DNA of 64,000 nt from Sphingobium sp. (GTDB taxonomy: Bacteria; Pseudomonadota; Alphaproteobacteria; Sphingomonadales; Sphingomonadaceae), in NCBI GenBank assembly GCA_023266575.1, contig JAHFPV010000015.1, positions 1 to 64,000 on the forward strand. Reading direction: 5' to 3'. How positions within the stretch are numbered: the stretch's first letter is position 1; every line of letters starts with the position of its first letter. Below, in pieces: positions 42,795 through 54,569 of this stretch. The position numbers and the translations under genes are program-made. The notes beneath the pieces are model-generated. The model was not told where the DNA came from, searched no databases, and saw only the letters and a list, made by a program, of their open reading frames with translations.

Positions 42795-43976
42795 ATGCGT
42801 CCCCTGCTTGCCGCCTGCCTGCTGATATTGACCGGAGCCACGACCGATAACAGCGCACTCGCCCCGCTCGCCTTTGAGCAGGTCGCGCCTGCGGGCACGA
42901 AAATGCCCCGGTTCAAGGTCGATGCCGCATGGCCCAACATGCCCGGCGATCTGCTGCTGGGGCAGGTCAGCGGGGTGGCGGTCGCGCCCGATGATTCGGT
43001 CTGGGTCGTGCATCGCCCGCATAGCCTGACCGCGACCGACACCGGCCTGGCCCAGACCCCGCCCATCGCCGTCTGCTGCAAGCCAGCCCCGCCCGTGGTC
43101 CATTTTGGCAGCGACGGGCGCTATCTGGGCGGCTGGGGCGGGTCAGGCAGCGCGCCCAGCGTCGATGGCGTCAACCAGTGGCCAGCCAGCCTGCACGGCA
43201 TATTTGTCGATAAAGCGGGGACGATCTGGTTCGGGGGCAATGGCAAGGACGATCATGTCGTGCTGAATTATCGCGCCGACGGCACCTTCATCCGGGCTTT
43301 CGGCCAGCGGGGCAAGACCGGCGGCAATGATGCGACCGACCAGTTGGGCAACCCGTCCGACGTCAACCATTCCAACGGCATGGTGCTGATTTCGGATGGC
43401 TATGTGAACCGGCGGGTGATCGGATATGATGCCCGGACCAATGGCTATACGGGGCGCTGGGGCGCCTATGCCAGGCCGCCGATTGCGCCGACGCGGCAGG
43501 GCGCGTTCGACCAGAGCCATGCCGTCGATCCCAGCAAGATCGCCGATCCCAAGGCGCAGACCTTCGCCGATATCGTCCATTGCGTGGTGCCGACACGGGA
43601 CGGCCATGTCTATGTCTGCGATCGCAACAATAATCGGGCGCAATTGTTCAGGCGGGGCAAGGATGGCGGGCTGACCTTCGTGCGCGACCTGGTGATCGCT
43701 GGCGAGACCGGCGGCACCCATACGGTCACCGACATCGCTTTTTCGCCCGATCCCGACCAGACCTATCTCTATGTCGCGGACATGATGAACGGGCGGATAT
43801 GGATCTTGCTGCGCAAGACGCATGAGGTGCTGGGCGCGATTGGTCGGGTCGGACGGCAGGCGGGACAATTTACCTGGCTGCACAGCATTGATACCGACAG
43901 CGACGGCAATATCTATGCAACCGAGGTCAATACCGGCCGGCGCGTCCAGAAGCTGGTGTTCACCGGCATCCAGTGA
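42795..43976 (+). CDS. Secreted NHL/beta-propeller protein
   Basis: The 393-residue protein has a signal peptide (MRPLLAACLLILTGATT) and repeated propeller strands typical of NHL-like or SMP-30-like folds (VSGVAVAPDDSVWVVHRP; LHGIFVDKAGTIWFGGNG; VYVCDRNNNRAQLFRR; YLYVADMMNGRIWIL; WLHSIDTDSDGNIYATEV). A pair of cysteines, CCKP, lies near residue 93. It may bind or hydrolyse a small molecule outside the cytoplasm, but no active-site motif can be assigned. I chose ATG 42795 for the signal. DUF1993 follows after 14 bases. Confidence 0.75.
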   Translation: MRPLLAACLLILTGATTDNSALAPLAFEQVAPAGTKMPRFKVDAAWPNMPGDLLLGQVSGVAVAPDDSVWVVHRPHSLTATDTGLAQTPPIAVCCKPAPPVVHFGSDGRYLGGWGGSGSAPSVDGVNQWPASLHGIFVDKAGTIWFGGNGKDDHVVLNYRADGTFIRAFGQRGKTGGNDATDQLGNPSDVNHSNGMVLISDGYVNRRVIGYDARTNGYTGRWGAYARPPIAPTRQGAFDQSHAVDPSKIADPKAQTFADIVHCVVPTRDGHVYVCDRNNNRAQLFRRGKDGGLTFVRDLVIAGETGGTHTVTDIAFSPDPDQTYLYVADMMNGRIWILLRKTHEVLGAIGRVGRQAGQFTWLHSIDTDSDGNIYATEVNTGRRVQKLVFTGIQ

Positions 43977-43990
43977 GAGGGGGACGCTTC

Positions 43991-44497
43991 ATGGCGACCG
44001 CATTATACGACATGACCGTTCCCATGTTCATCCGCGGGCTGAACGCGCTGTCGGGGCTGCTCGACAAGGGCGCAGCCTTTGCCGCCGAAAAGGGCATCGA
44101 CCCCGCGACGCTGACCGGCGCGCAACTGATCGCGGACATGAAGCCACTGACCGCGCAGGTGCAGTTCGCCTGCGATACCGCCAAGGGGACGGTGACGCGG
44201 CTCGGCGAACTGGAGCCGGTGGCGATGGCGGATACCGAACAGACGTTCGCCGAACTTCAGGCGCGCATCGCCAAGACGATAGCGCTGCTGGAAGCGGTGC
44301 CCCGCGAGAAGATTGACGGGCGGGAGGATGCCGCCGTGGTGCTGAAGCTGCCTAACGCTGAAATTCCCTTCACCGGTCGCAGCCATGTGCTGACCTTTTC
44401 CCTGCCCAATTTCTATTTCCACCTGACCATGGCCTATGCGCTGCTGCGCCAGGCGGGCGTGCCAGTGGGAAAGATCGACTTTCTGGGCGGGATTTAG
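43991..44497 (+). CDS. DUF1993 domain protein
   Basis: The 168-residue protein matches DUF1993: YDMTVPMFIRGLNALSGLLDKG near the start, then DMKPLTAQVQFACDTAKGTV, and NFYFHLTMAYALLRQAGVPVGKIDFLGGI at the end. Members are predicted cytoplasmic helical bundles related to the DinB fold, without known activity. I chose ATG 43991 because GAGAGGGGG lies upstream and relatives start near MATALYDM. It probably shares a transcript with the propeller gene before it. Confidence 0.85.
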   Translation: MATALYDMTVPMFIRGLNALSGLLDKGAAFAAEKGIDPATLTGAQLIADMKPLTAQVQFACDTAKGTVTRLGELEPVAMADTEQTFAELQARIAKTIALLEAVPREKIDGREDAAVVLKLPNAEIPFTGRSHVLTFSLPNFYFHLTMAYALLRQAGVPVGKIDFLGGI

Positions 44498-44499
44498 GT

Positions 44500-44982
44500 T
44501 TAGCCGGCGATCAGCCGGACATAGGCGCTGGCCACCCATCCGCTGACGCAGGGACCATCATAGGGCTGCTTGCGGTCGACCGGGGAGGAGACGCCGCAAT
44601 CGGCGGCGTCCGTGCTGTTGTCGGTAACGGGTGGTGGGGCCAGCACCACGCCCAGCCATTTCTGGTCGAGGCTGCGGGTGCAGATATAGGCGCGGTCGCC
44701 CTCGGCGAGGCTGGTCAGGATTTTTGCGTCGCCAAAGGGGGCTGCGCGCAACGGCAGGCCGTTTGGTCCCGTGCGCGCCACCTGCCCCATGCCGCCGCAC
44801 GCATCCATGCGCGGGCCATCCTCGCCGATCGTCACGGCGCGGGCGACCGGCGCGTCCATGCGGCTTTCGGGGACTTCGGCGCGGGGTGCGCCCGCCAGCG
44901 AACTGTTGGGCAATTCGTCCAGCACCTCGCGGCTGTCGGAACAGGCGGCCAGCAGGAAAAACAGGGCGATGGTGCGCGACAT
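44500..44982 (-). CDS. Small lipoprotein with SH3-like region
   Basis: The 160-residue protein has a lipoprotein signal (ALFFLLAAC, lipidated Cys near residue 14), then a variable segment and a C-terminal region with paired cysteines (YICTRSLDQKWLGVVL, DCGVSSPVDRKQPYDGPC) ending GWVASAYVRLIAG, which resembles a bacterial SH3-like fold. It probably lies on the outer or inner membrane facing the periplasm. No partner is evident; it is divergent from gyrB. Confidence 0.7.
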   Translation of the reverse strand: MSRTIALFFLLAACSDSREVLDELPNSSLAGAPRAEVPESRMDAPVARAVTIGEDGPRMDACGGMGQVARTGPNGLPLRAAPFGDAKILTSLAEGDRAYICTRSLDQKWLGVVLAPPPVTDNSTDAADCGVSSPVDRKQPYDGPCVSGWVASAYVRLIAG

Positions 44983-45038
44983 GGCACAGGGGATAGACTG
45001 GTCCGGCGTGCGGGGGAAGGCACCATGTTTCGCTTTAG

Positions 45039-47558
<2,520 letters not shown>

Positions 47559-48074
47559 ATGATTGGGTTGCGGCTGGCGGGTGTCGTGCTGATGGGCGCG
47601 GGGCTGGCTGGCTGCGACACTGAGCCGGACAATGATAGAGGGTCGGTCAGTCAGGCCGTGCCGGTGGTGGTGAACAGCGCGCCGCCGGTGAATGGCTCGG
47701 CGCCGGTAAAACAGAATAAGTCATTGAAAAATGACGATCTTTCTGTTTCACGCGAAACACGCCCTGCCCCGTTACCAGTCAAGTCTGCACCCGATTATCG
47801 GGCGATCGGCACTGAACCCTTTTGGGCGGTGACGGTGCGGGGGGACGCCGCAACGCTGGAACGACCGGATCATCCGCCGGTGCGCTTCGCGGTGGCGCGT
47901 CATGTCGAGGAACGGGTGATCCGCTATTCCGGCGACGGGTTTGCCATGACGATCAACGAAGGGCCGTGCAGCGACGGGATGAGCGATGCGCTGTGGCGCG
48001 ACCGGGTGGCGGTGGCTTTTGGGGATGGCGTGCTGAAAGGCTGCGGGGGTGAGCGGGATGAGGGCACGCCGTAA
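47559..48074 (+). CDS. Lipoprotein of the COG3650 type
   Basis: The 171-residue protein has a lipoprotein signal (AGVVLMGAGLAGC, Cys near residue 19), a disordered linker rich in Pro, Val and Ser and a C-terminal domain (about 70-165) starting YRAIGTEPFWAVTVRGD, a signature of small envelope proteins with an unknown role. Cysteines in GPCSDG and KGCGG may pair. The start follows the gyrB stop with no gap, so it may be translated from the gyrB transcript. Confidence 0.75.
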   Translation: MIGLRLAGVVLMGAGLAGCDTEPDNDRGSVSQAVPVVVNSAPPVNGSAPVKQNKSLKNDDLSVSRETRPAPLPVKSAPDYRAIGTEPFWAVTVRGDAATLERPDHPPVRFAVARHVEERVIRYSGDGFAMTINEGPCSDGMSDALWRDRVAVAFGDGVLKGCGGERDEGTP

Positions 48075-48122
48075 GGGGAAGGCGCGCGCTGGTTTCTGGG
48101 CTACGCTCGAAACAAATGGAGA

Positions 48123-48671
48123 TTACTCCCGCCCTTCCAGTTGCGCGACCATGGCGTCATTGCCCTGCCCCTGCGCCACGGCTTTGGCGGTGCGGCCTGA
48201 CGCATCGGCGAGTGCCGGGTCCGCGCCTGCCTTGACCAGCATCGTCACCTGCGCGCTGCGGCCGAACAGGGCGGCCATCATCAGCGCGGTCTGACCGGCC
48301 TTGTTGCGTGCGTTGACGTCACAACCGGCGGTCAGCAGCCGGGCGGCGATGGCGTCATTGCCCTTGAAGGCGACGCCCATCTGCGCGGTGTTGCCCTGCG
48401 AGACATCGGGTTTGCACGGGTCAGCGCCTGCCGCGATCAGCGCGTCTAGTGTTTCTGCCTGCCCATTATAGGCGGCAAGGATCAAAGGGGTGAAGCCGCG
48501 CGCGTCGGTGGCGTTGATGTCCACGCCAGCCTTGACCAGCGGGGCGATCATGTCGGTGCGACCGAGGCGGGCGGCGTCGAAGAGGAGTTCCTGGCGGCGT
48601 TCGGGGGTTGGGAGGGCGTCTGAGGCGGGAGATGGCGTGGCGAGCATGGTCGCTAGGAGGAGAGTGAGCAT
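48123..48671 (-). CDS. Secreted ankyrin-repeat protein
   Basis: The 182-residue protein has a signal-like N-terminus (MLTLLLATMLATPSPASDA) and about four ankyrin repeats (VDINATDARGFTPLILAAYN; DPCKPDVSQGNTAQMGVAFK; DVNARNKAGQTALMMAALF; DPALADASGRTAKAVAQG). Ankyrin repeats bind proteins; a periplasmic partner such as a catalase has been reported for some bacterial ankyrin proteins, and a secreted catalase gene is the upstream neighbour on the same strand. I chose ATG 48671 because AAGGA lies seven bases before it. Confidence 0.78.
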   Translation of the reverse strand: MLTLLLATMLATPSPASDALPTPERRQELLFDAARLGRTDMIAPLVKAGVDINATDARGFTPLILAAYNGQAETLDALIAAGADPCKPDVSQGNTAQMGVAFKGNDAIAARLLTAGCDVNARNKAGQTALMMAALFGRSAQVTMLVKAGADPALADASGRTAKAVAQGQGNDAMVAQLEGRE

Positions 48672-48715
48672 GGGAATGTCCTTGGTGATTTTCAGGCGTA
48701 GCCTCCGGCGGCGCG

Positions 48716-48774
48716 CCCCCACCCCAACCCTTCAGGCGAGGCACGCGACTCGCCTGAACCTGAAGGGGAGGGGC
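48716..48774. repeat. CCCCTTCCC/GGGGAGGGG repeat, copy C
   Basis: CCCCCACCCCAACCCTTCAG opens this repeat and CTGAAGGGGAGGGGC closes it, as in the two copies around the DUF559 gene. A perfect 10-bp inverted repeat, TTCAGGCGAG/CTCGCCTGAA, lies inside it. No nuclease gene is attached here. Confidence 0.7.
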
Positions 48775-48839
48775 TAGAATGTGGCACCTGGTCAGGCAAA
48801 TGTGACTCGCCTAACCAGAATGAGAAGAGCCACCCCCTA

Positions 48840-50507
48840 TCAACGCACGGTCAGGCGCTGTTGCGGATAGGCGGTTTCATATTCCGACACGGCCTTGGTC
48901 ACTTCGCCCATCGGCACGTTGACCGCCTTAGCGATGCGCGTGCCATAGTCCTTGTCGGCCTGATAGAAATAGCTGACCATGATCGTGCGGGTGCGGTCGG
49001 AGGTGACCTGACCCAGATCGCCTGCAAGGTTGGCAATCAGGTCCGCCTTGTCCCTGGCCGAGAGCGAACGGTAGAAAATGCCCGCCTGCGCAAAATTATT
49101 GGTCTTTTCGATCGGCTTGGCATCGACCGTGGCGTTCACCTCATAGGTGGATTGGCCAAATTCGGCCGCAGCCTGCTTTTGCACCATCGCGGGGAAATAA
49201 TTGACGTTGGAGGTCGATCCCGTCCCGTCCATCACCCCGTCCTGGTAATTGTTCACCACCGGTGCCAGCGGCTTGTTGACCGGCAGCGCCATGACGTTCG
49301 CGCCGACGCGATAGCGCTGGGTGTCGGAATAGCTGAACAGGCGGCCCTGCAACATGCGGTCGGGCGAGGCTTCGATGCCCGGCACCATATTGGCGGGCGC
49401 AAAGGCCGACTGTTCGGTAAATTCAAAGAAATTGGCGGGCATCTTGTTCAGCGTCATCTCGCCGATCTTGCGGAAGGGGACGTTCAGCCATTCCTTGGTA
49501 TCGTCGAACGGATTATAGTCGAGACCGGCAAACTGGTCCGGCGTCATCGTCTGGATCATCAGATCCCAGGTCGGGGCATTGCCCTTGCCCACTTCGCGAT
49601 AGAGATCATCGGTCATGAAGTTGAACTGCGCCGCGCCGGCTTCCTTGGCGGTCAGATTCTTGACGCCCTGACGGCTGATCCAGCGGAATTTGGCGAAGGT
49701 CACCTTGCCCTGCGCATTCACCAGCTTGAAGGCGTGAACGCCATTGCCGTCCATTGTGCGGTAGGAGGATGGCGTACCCAGATTGGAATAAAGCTGGGTC
49801 AGCATGTTGGTCGATTCAGGGGTGTTGGAGAAGAAATCGAAGAAGCGATTGGGGTCCTGCTTGTTGGTCACGGGCGAGGGTTTGAGGCTGTGGACCATGT
49901 CGGGGAACTGCATGGCGTCGCGGATGAAGAAGATCGGCAGATTGTTGCCGACCAGATCCCAATTGCCCTGATCGGTGTAGAATTTGGTCGCGAAGCCGCG
50001 CGGATCGCGCAGTCCTTCGGGGCTGCCCGACGGGTGGATGACGCTGGAAAAGCGGACGAATACCGGGGTTTCCTTGCCCGATGTGAAGAGCGAGGCGCGG
50101 GTCAGGTCGCTAATGTCGGCGGTGGCGCGGAATATGCCATGTGCACCAGTGCCGCGGGCGTGGACGACACGTTCCGGGATGCGCTCACGGTCGAAGCGCG
50201 ACAGCTTTTCAATGAGGGTCGTGTCCTCCAGCAGGACCGGGCCAAGGTCGCCCGCCGTCTTGCTGTTGCGGTTGGCACCGATCGGCGCGCCATTGTCGCG
50301 GGTGAGGTTGGGGACGGCGGCGGGTGCGACTTCGGCGGGGACGGCCATGGTCTTGCCAGCGTCAGCAGGCAGGGTCACGGTCGCCATGCGTCCGGCGACC
50401 TGCGTTTCCGTCTGGGCGAGCGCCTGTGCGCCGATAAGCGCGGACAGGCTGACGGCAGCCAGGGTCAGGCCGCGCAAGGGCGCGGCCGAAATCGGTGAAT
50501 TCGGCAT
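48840..50507 (-). CDS. Secreted heme catalase
   Basis: The 555-residue protein degrades hydrogen peroxide. Family marks are VVHARGTGAHGIF with the catalytic His, RFSSVIHPSGSPEGLRDPRG, the Asn of NNLPIFFIRDAMQFPD and the haem-ligand Tyr in RLFSYSDTQRYRVG. A cleavable signal (LTLAAVSLSALIGAQALAQ) shows export to the periplasm, as in KatA/KatB-type secreted catalases. It lies upstream of the ankyrin gene on the same strand, a pairing known for catalase-ankyrin systems. A LysR-type palindrome lies ~100 bases upstream. Confidence 0.92.
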   Translation of the reverse strand: MPNSPISAAPLRGLTLAAVSLSALIGAQALAQTETQVAGRMATVTLPADAGKTMAVPAEVAPAAVPNLTRDNGAPIGANRNSKTAGDLGPVLLEDTTLIEKLSRFDRERIPERVVHARGTGAHGIFRATADISDLTRASLFTSGKETPVFVRFSSVIHPSGSPEGLRDPRGFATKFYTDQGNWDLVGNNLPIFFIRDAMQFPDMVHSLKPSPVTNKQDPNRFFDFFSNTPESTNMLTQLYSNLGTPSSYRTMDGNGVHAFKLVNAQGKVTFAKFRWISRQGVKNLTAKEAGAAQFNFMTDDLYREVGKGNAPTWDLMIQTMTPDQFAGLDYNPFDDTKEWLNVPFRKIGEMTLNKMPANFFEFTEQSAFAPANMVPGIEASPDRMLQGRLFSYSDTQRYRVGANVMALPVNKPLAPVVNNYQDGVMDGTGSTSNVNYFPAMVQKQAAAEFGQSTYEVNATVDAKPIEKTNNFAQAGIFYRSLSARDKADLIANLAGDLGQVTSDRTRTIMVSYFYQADKDYGTRIAKAVNVPMGEVTKAVSEYETAYPQQRLTVR

Positions 50508-50604
50508 GATCAGGTTCCTCTGTTGTTTCGTCGATCGTGGCGATCGACACCCCTCGGACTGGGAAACGCTGAATGAACCCGAAAGTTCGCCAAGAGAAAC
50601 ACCT

Positions 50605-50621
50605 TATCTTGCTTTCAGATA
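50605..50621 (-). promoter_or_regulatory. LysR-type palindrome before catalase
   Basis: TATCT-n7-AGATA is a perfect inverted repeat of the T-n11-A form bound by LysR-type regulators such as OxyR. It lies 98 bases before the catalase start. Full OxyR consensus is not present. Confidence 0.35.
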
Positions 50622-50652
50622 GTGGCGTTTTCGATGATTGCTCCAGACATGT

Positions 50653-53061
50653 TCAATCGGGGCGCATCGCTTGGGCAACGAGCGCCTCCGCCTCGATCAG
50701 TAGCGCGTCGTCCGCCGCGCTTTGCGCGACATGCTCGCGACCGATGAGGATAAGGACGGGGACGGCAAGCGGACTGACACGGTCAAGCGTGACATGCAGC
50801 ATGGTCGTGGCCGCACGATCGATCAGGTCGCCCAGCCTGCCCACATCGGTCATGCGCGCGCGCGCGTCGGCCCAGGCGGCTTTCAGCAACAGATGGTCGG
50901 GCTGATATTTGCGCAGCACGTCATAGATAAGGTCGGTGGAAAAAGTGACCTGCCGCCCGGTCTTGCGCTTGCCGAGATGCTGGCGCTCGATCAGGCCGGA
51001 TATGACTGCGACGTCGCGGAAGGCACGCTTCAAGAGGCTCGACTGTTCGACCCAGTCGATAAATTCATGGTCGAGTATGTCGGCGGAAAACAGGCTTTGC
51101 GGATCGGTGACGGGCTTCATGCCATAGATGGCCAGCGCATAATCATTGGCGACGAAGCCCAAAGGCATCAGCCCTTGGGCGTCCATACGGCGGGTGAGCA
51201 ACATGCCCAGCGACTGGTGCGCGTTCCAGCCTTCAAAACTGTAGCAGAGCAGATAATGCCGCCCTTCATGCGGGAAGGTTTCGATGAGCAGCTGGCCCGG
51301 TTGCGGCAGGACCGAGCGCAATTTCTGCATGTCGAGCCATTCGCGCACGTCCGGCGGGAAGCGGTGCCATTGATCGGGACTGGCGAGGAAGGTGCGGACC
51401 CGGTCGGCGAGGCGCGTGGACATGGCCATGCGGGTGCCGCCCCAACTGGGGATGCGCGCCTGTTTGGACGTCGCGCGGACGATCAGGTCGCTGGTGTCCA
51501 TCTTCACCACCTCCAGCGCCATGCCGGAGAAGAAGAAACTGTCGCCGGGCGTCAGTTGCGCGGCGAACCCCTCCTCCACCGTGCCGAGCTTGCGGCCATT
51601 GGCGAAGCGGACGGCGAGGGCTGGCTGATCGACGATGATGCCCGCGTTCAGGCGATGCTGCTGGATGAAGCGGGGGTGGGAGACGCGCCATGTGTCGTCG
51701 GGATCGCGAGTGAGCCGCTTGAACCGGTCATAGGCGCGCAGGGCGTAGCCACCGCCCTCGATGAAATGGAGGACGGCGGCGAAGGCTTGCGGCGTCAGCG
51801 CGCTATAGGGGGTAGCGGACTGGATTTCGGCCAGCATGTCATCTTCACGGAACGGCCCGGCGCAGGCAAGGCCCATGATATGCTGGGCCAGCACGTCGAG
51901 GCTGCCCGCGCGAAAATCATCGGCGTCGCGCTCGCCCGCCTCAACCGCGTCAAGGGCAGCGCGGGCTTCGAGATATTCGAAGCGGTTGCCGGGGATCAGT
52001 ATGGCTTCGCTCGCCTGATCGAGCCGGTGGTTGGCGCGACCGATGCGCTGGAGCAGGCGGGACGAGCCTTTGGGCGCGCCCATCTGGATGACGCAGTCGA
52101 CATTGCCCCAGTCGACGCCCAGGTCGAGCGATGCGGTGGCGACCAGCGCGCGGAGTTTGCCGTCGGCCATGGCAGATTCCACCTTGCGCCGGGCCTCGAT
52201 CGACAGGCTGCCATGGTGGATGGCGATGGGCAGGTTGGCGTCATTGGCCGACCATAATGACTGAAAGATGAGTTCGGCGAGACCGCGCGTGTTGCAAAAC
52301 ACCAAAGTCGTCTGGTGCGCGGCGATCTCTGCCATGACCTGATTGGCCGCATATTTGCCCGAATGGCCGGACCAGGGGACGCGGCCTTCGGGGATAAGGA
52401 TGGTGACGTTGGGTTCTGCGCCCGCTTCGCCCAGCACGGCGGCGACCGTGTCGATATCGCCATCGGGCGCGAGCCAGGCGCGATAGGCGTCGATATCCGC
52501 GACGGTGGCGGACAAGGCGACGCGGCGCAGGCCGGGGTTGATCGTCTGGAGCCGGGCCATCGACAGGTTGAGCAGGTCGCCGCGCTTCTGGGTGGCGAAG
52601 GCGTGGACTTCGTCGACGATTACCGTCTGGAGATCGGCGAACATCAGCGCCGCGTCGGGATAGCTGAGCAGCAGGGAGAGCGATTCGGGCGTGGTGAGCA
52701 GGATGTGGGGCGGCTTGACGCGCTGACGGGCCTTGCGATCGGATGGCGTGTCGCCGGTGCGGGTTTCGACCCGGATCGGCAATGCCATTTCCTCGATCGG
52801 GGTCAGCAGGTTGCGGCGGACATCGACCGCCAGTGCTTTCAGAGGCGAGACATAGAGGGTGTGGAGCCGGTCGGTCGGGCGATCGATCAGGTCGGTGAGC
52901 GTGGGGAGGAAGCCCGCCAGCGTCTTGCCCGCGCCGGTCGGGGCGACCAGCAGCGCATGATCGCCCCGGCGCGCGGCAGCCAGCATCGCCCGCTGATGCG
53001 CGCGCGGGGTCCAGTCGCGCGCGGCGAACCATTGCTCCAGCACGGGGGGGAGAAGATCCAT
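50653..53061 (-). CDS. Lhr-like DEXH helicase (DNA damage response)
   Basis: The 802-residue helicase has Walker A APTGAGKT (near residue 40), DEVH in VIVDEVHAFATQKRGD, SAT in VALSATVADIDAYR and motif VI QRIGRANHR. The C-terminal region continues ~350 residues beyond the helicase core, as in Lhr-type enzymes. It matches the ligase-associated DEXH-box helicases that usually lie beside an ATP-dependent DNA ligase, an exonuclease and the phosphoesterase PdeM; none of those is next to it here. Confidence 0.88.
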   Translation of the reverse strand: MDLLPPVLEQWFAARDWTPRAHQRAMLAAARRGDHALLVAPTGAGKTLAGFLPTLTDLIDRPTDRLHTLYVSPLKALAVDVRRNLLTPIEEMALPIRVETRTGDTPSDRKARQRVKPPHILLTTPESLSLLLSYPDAALMFADLQTVIVDEVHAFATQKRGDLLNLSMARLQTINPGLRRVALSATVADIDAYRAWLAPDGDIDTVAAVLGEAGAEPNVTILIPEGRVPWSGHSGKYAANQVMAEIAAHQTTLVFCNTRGLAELIFQSLWSANDANLPIAIHHGSLSIEARRKVESAMADGKLRALVATASLDLGVDWGNVDCVIQMGAPKGSSRLLQRIGRANHRLDQASEAILIPGNRFEYLEARAALDAVEAGERDADDFRAGSLDVLAQHIMGLACAGPFREDDMLAEIQSATPYSALTPQAFAAVLHFIEGGGYALRAYDRFKRLTRDPDDTWRVSHPRFIQQHRLNAGIIVDQPALAVRFANGRKLGTVEEGFAAQLTPGDSFFFSGMALEVVKMDTSDLIVRATSKQARIPSWGGTRMAMSTRLADRVRTFLASPDQWHRFPPDVREWLDMQKLRSVLPQPGQLLIETFPHEGRHYLLCYSFEGWNAHQSLGMLLTRRMDAQGLMPLGFVANDYALAIYGMKPVTDPQSLFSADILDHEFIDWVEQSSLLKRAFRDVAVISGLIERQHLGKRKTGRQVTFSTDLIYDVLRKYQPDHLLLKAAWADARARMTDVGRLGDLIDRAATTMLHVTLDRVSPLAVPVLILIGREHVAQSAADDALLIEAEALVAQAMRPD

Positions 53062-53248
53062 GGACGGGATGTAGGGAGCCGCCCGTCCGGTGTCACCGGC
53101 TTCGTCCGCACCGTCGCCTATGCAGTAACTAAAATACCAACGCGCGAAATATTCTTACGCCGCCCTCTGGCCCTTCGGCCCGTCCCTGCGTTATCATCGC
53201 GCCATCAGGAGCGGCGCAGCAGACGCCGTATCGAGCAGGAGATAATCT

Positions 53249-54568
53249 ATGTCTGGCGAAACCGAAGCCGACCTTACCGGTGTCGAATCCAACCGCCGCC
53301 GCCCCAAGCCGCCGATCATGGAGATTGACGGGCGCAAGCTGAAACCCGCGACGCTGATGATGGGGCATGGCTATGATCCGACCCTGTCCGAAGGGTCGCT
53401 GAAACCGCCAATCTTCCTGACCTCCACCTTCGCGTTCGAGAGCGCGGCGGCGGGCAAGCGGCATTTTGAAGGGGTGACGGGCATAAGGCCCGGCGGATCG
53501 GAGGGCCTCGTCTATTCACGCTTCAACGGTCCCAATCAGGAAATTGCCGAGGATCGGCTGTCGGTATGGGAGGAGGCTGAGGACGCTCTGCTCTTTTCCA
53601 GTGGCATGTCGGCGATCGCGACGACGTTGCTGGCGATGGTGCAGCCGGGCGACGTGATCGTCCATTCCGCGCCGCTCTATGCCGCGACCGAATCGCTGAT
53701 CGGGCGGATATTGGGCAAATTCGGGGTGCAGTGGCTCGATTTCCCCGCTGGCGCGAGCGAGGATGAGATTGGCGCGGTGATCGAGAAGGCCAGGGGTCTG
53801 GGCCGCGTCGCGATGATCTACCTGGAAAGCCCGGCCAATCCGACCAATGTGCTGGTCGATATCGAAGCGGTTGTCGCGCGGCGCAACTTCCTGTTTGCGG
53901 GCGAAAGCCATGTGCCGCCGATCGCGATCGACAATACGTTCCTTGGACCGTTATGGCTGAAGCCGCTGGCCCATGGCGCGGATCTGGTGATCTATAGCCT
54001 GACTAAATATGCCGGCGGGCATAGCGATCTGGTCGCGGGCGGGGTGCTGGGGTCCAATGCGCTGATCACGACGATCCGGCTGATGCGCAACACGATCGGC
54101 ACCATATTGGACCCGCATAGCGCGTGGATGCTGTTGCGCAGCCTTGAGACGCTGGAGTTGCGGATGAGCCGGGCGGGCGAGAATGCCGCCAAGGTGTGCG
54201 CCTGGCTGAAGGACCAGCCGCAGGTGGAGAAGATCGTCTATCTGGGCTTTCCCGAAAGCGAGCGACAGCGCGACATTTATGCGCGCCATTGCAGCGGGGC
54301 GGGATCGACCTTCTCGCTTTACCTGAAAGGTGGCGAGGCGGAGGCGTTCGCTTTTCTGGATGCCCTCAAGATCGCCAAGCTGGCGGTCAGTCTGGGCGGA
54401 ACCGAGACGCTGGCGAGCCATCCCGCCGCGATGACGCATTTGTCGGTGCCGGCCGCGCGCAAGGCGGCGCTGGGGATTGGCGACAATATGGTGCGCATCT
54501 CGATCGGCTGCGAGGATGCAGACGATCTGATCGCCGATTTCGCCCAGGCGTTGCGGGCGATTGGCTGA
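53249..54568 (+). CDS. Cystathionine gamma-synthase family PLP enzyme
   Basis: The 439-residue PLP enzyme of trans-sulfuration type binds its cofactor through the Lys in YSLTKYAGGHSDLVAG (near residue 255). Other marks are SSGMSAIATTLLAMVQPGD and YLESPANPTNVLVDIEAV. It may act as cystathionine gamma-synthase, methionine gamma-lyase or O-acetylhomoserine sulfhydrylase; the sequence alone does not decide. An extra ~40-residue N-terminal segment precedes the catalytic domain. AGGAG lies eight bases before the ATG. The next gene starts two bases after its stop. Confidence 0.85.
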   Translation: MSGETEADLTGVESNRRRPKPPIMEIDGRKLKPATLMMGHGYDPTLSEGSLKPPIFLTSTFAFESAAAGKRHFEGVTGIRPGGSEGLVYSRFNGPNQEIAEDRLSVWEEAEDALLFSSGMSAIATTLLAMVQPGDVIVHSAPLYAATESLIGRILGKFGVQWLDFPAGASEDEIGAVIEKARGLGRVAMIYLESPANPTNVLVDIEAVVARRNFLFAGESHVPPIAIDNTFLGPLWLKPLAHGADLVIYSLTKYAGGHSDLVAGGVLGSNALITTIRLMRNTIGTILDPHSAWMLLRSLETLELRMSRAGENAAKVCAWLKDQPQVEKIVYLGFPESERQRDIYARHCSGAGSTFSLYLKGGEAEAFAFLDALKIAKLAVSLGGTETLASHPAAMTHLSVPAARKAALGIGDNMVRISIGCEDADDLIADFAQALRAIG

Positions 54569-54569
54569 G

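Noticed and set aside
48049-48294. Small plus-strand ORF after the COG3650-type lipoprotein
   Set aside because: It is antisense to the ankyrin gene and lacks a convincing ribosome-binding site or motif.
53062-53248. Possible SAM riboswitch before the cystathionine gamma-synthase-like gene
   Set aside because: I could not build the expected conserved stems or core of SAM-II or SAM-I; only a normal ribosome-binding site is visible.
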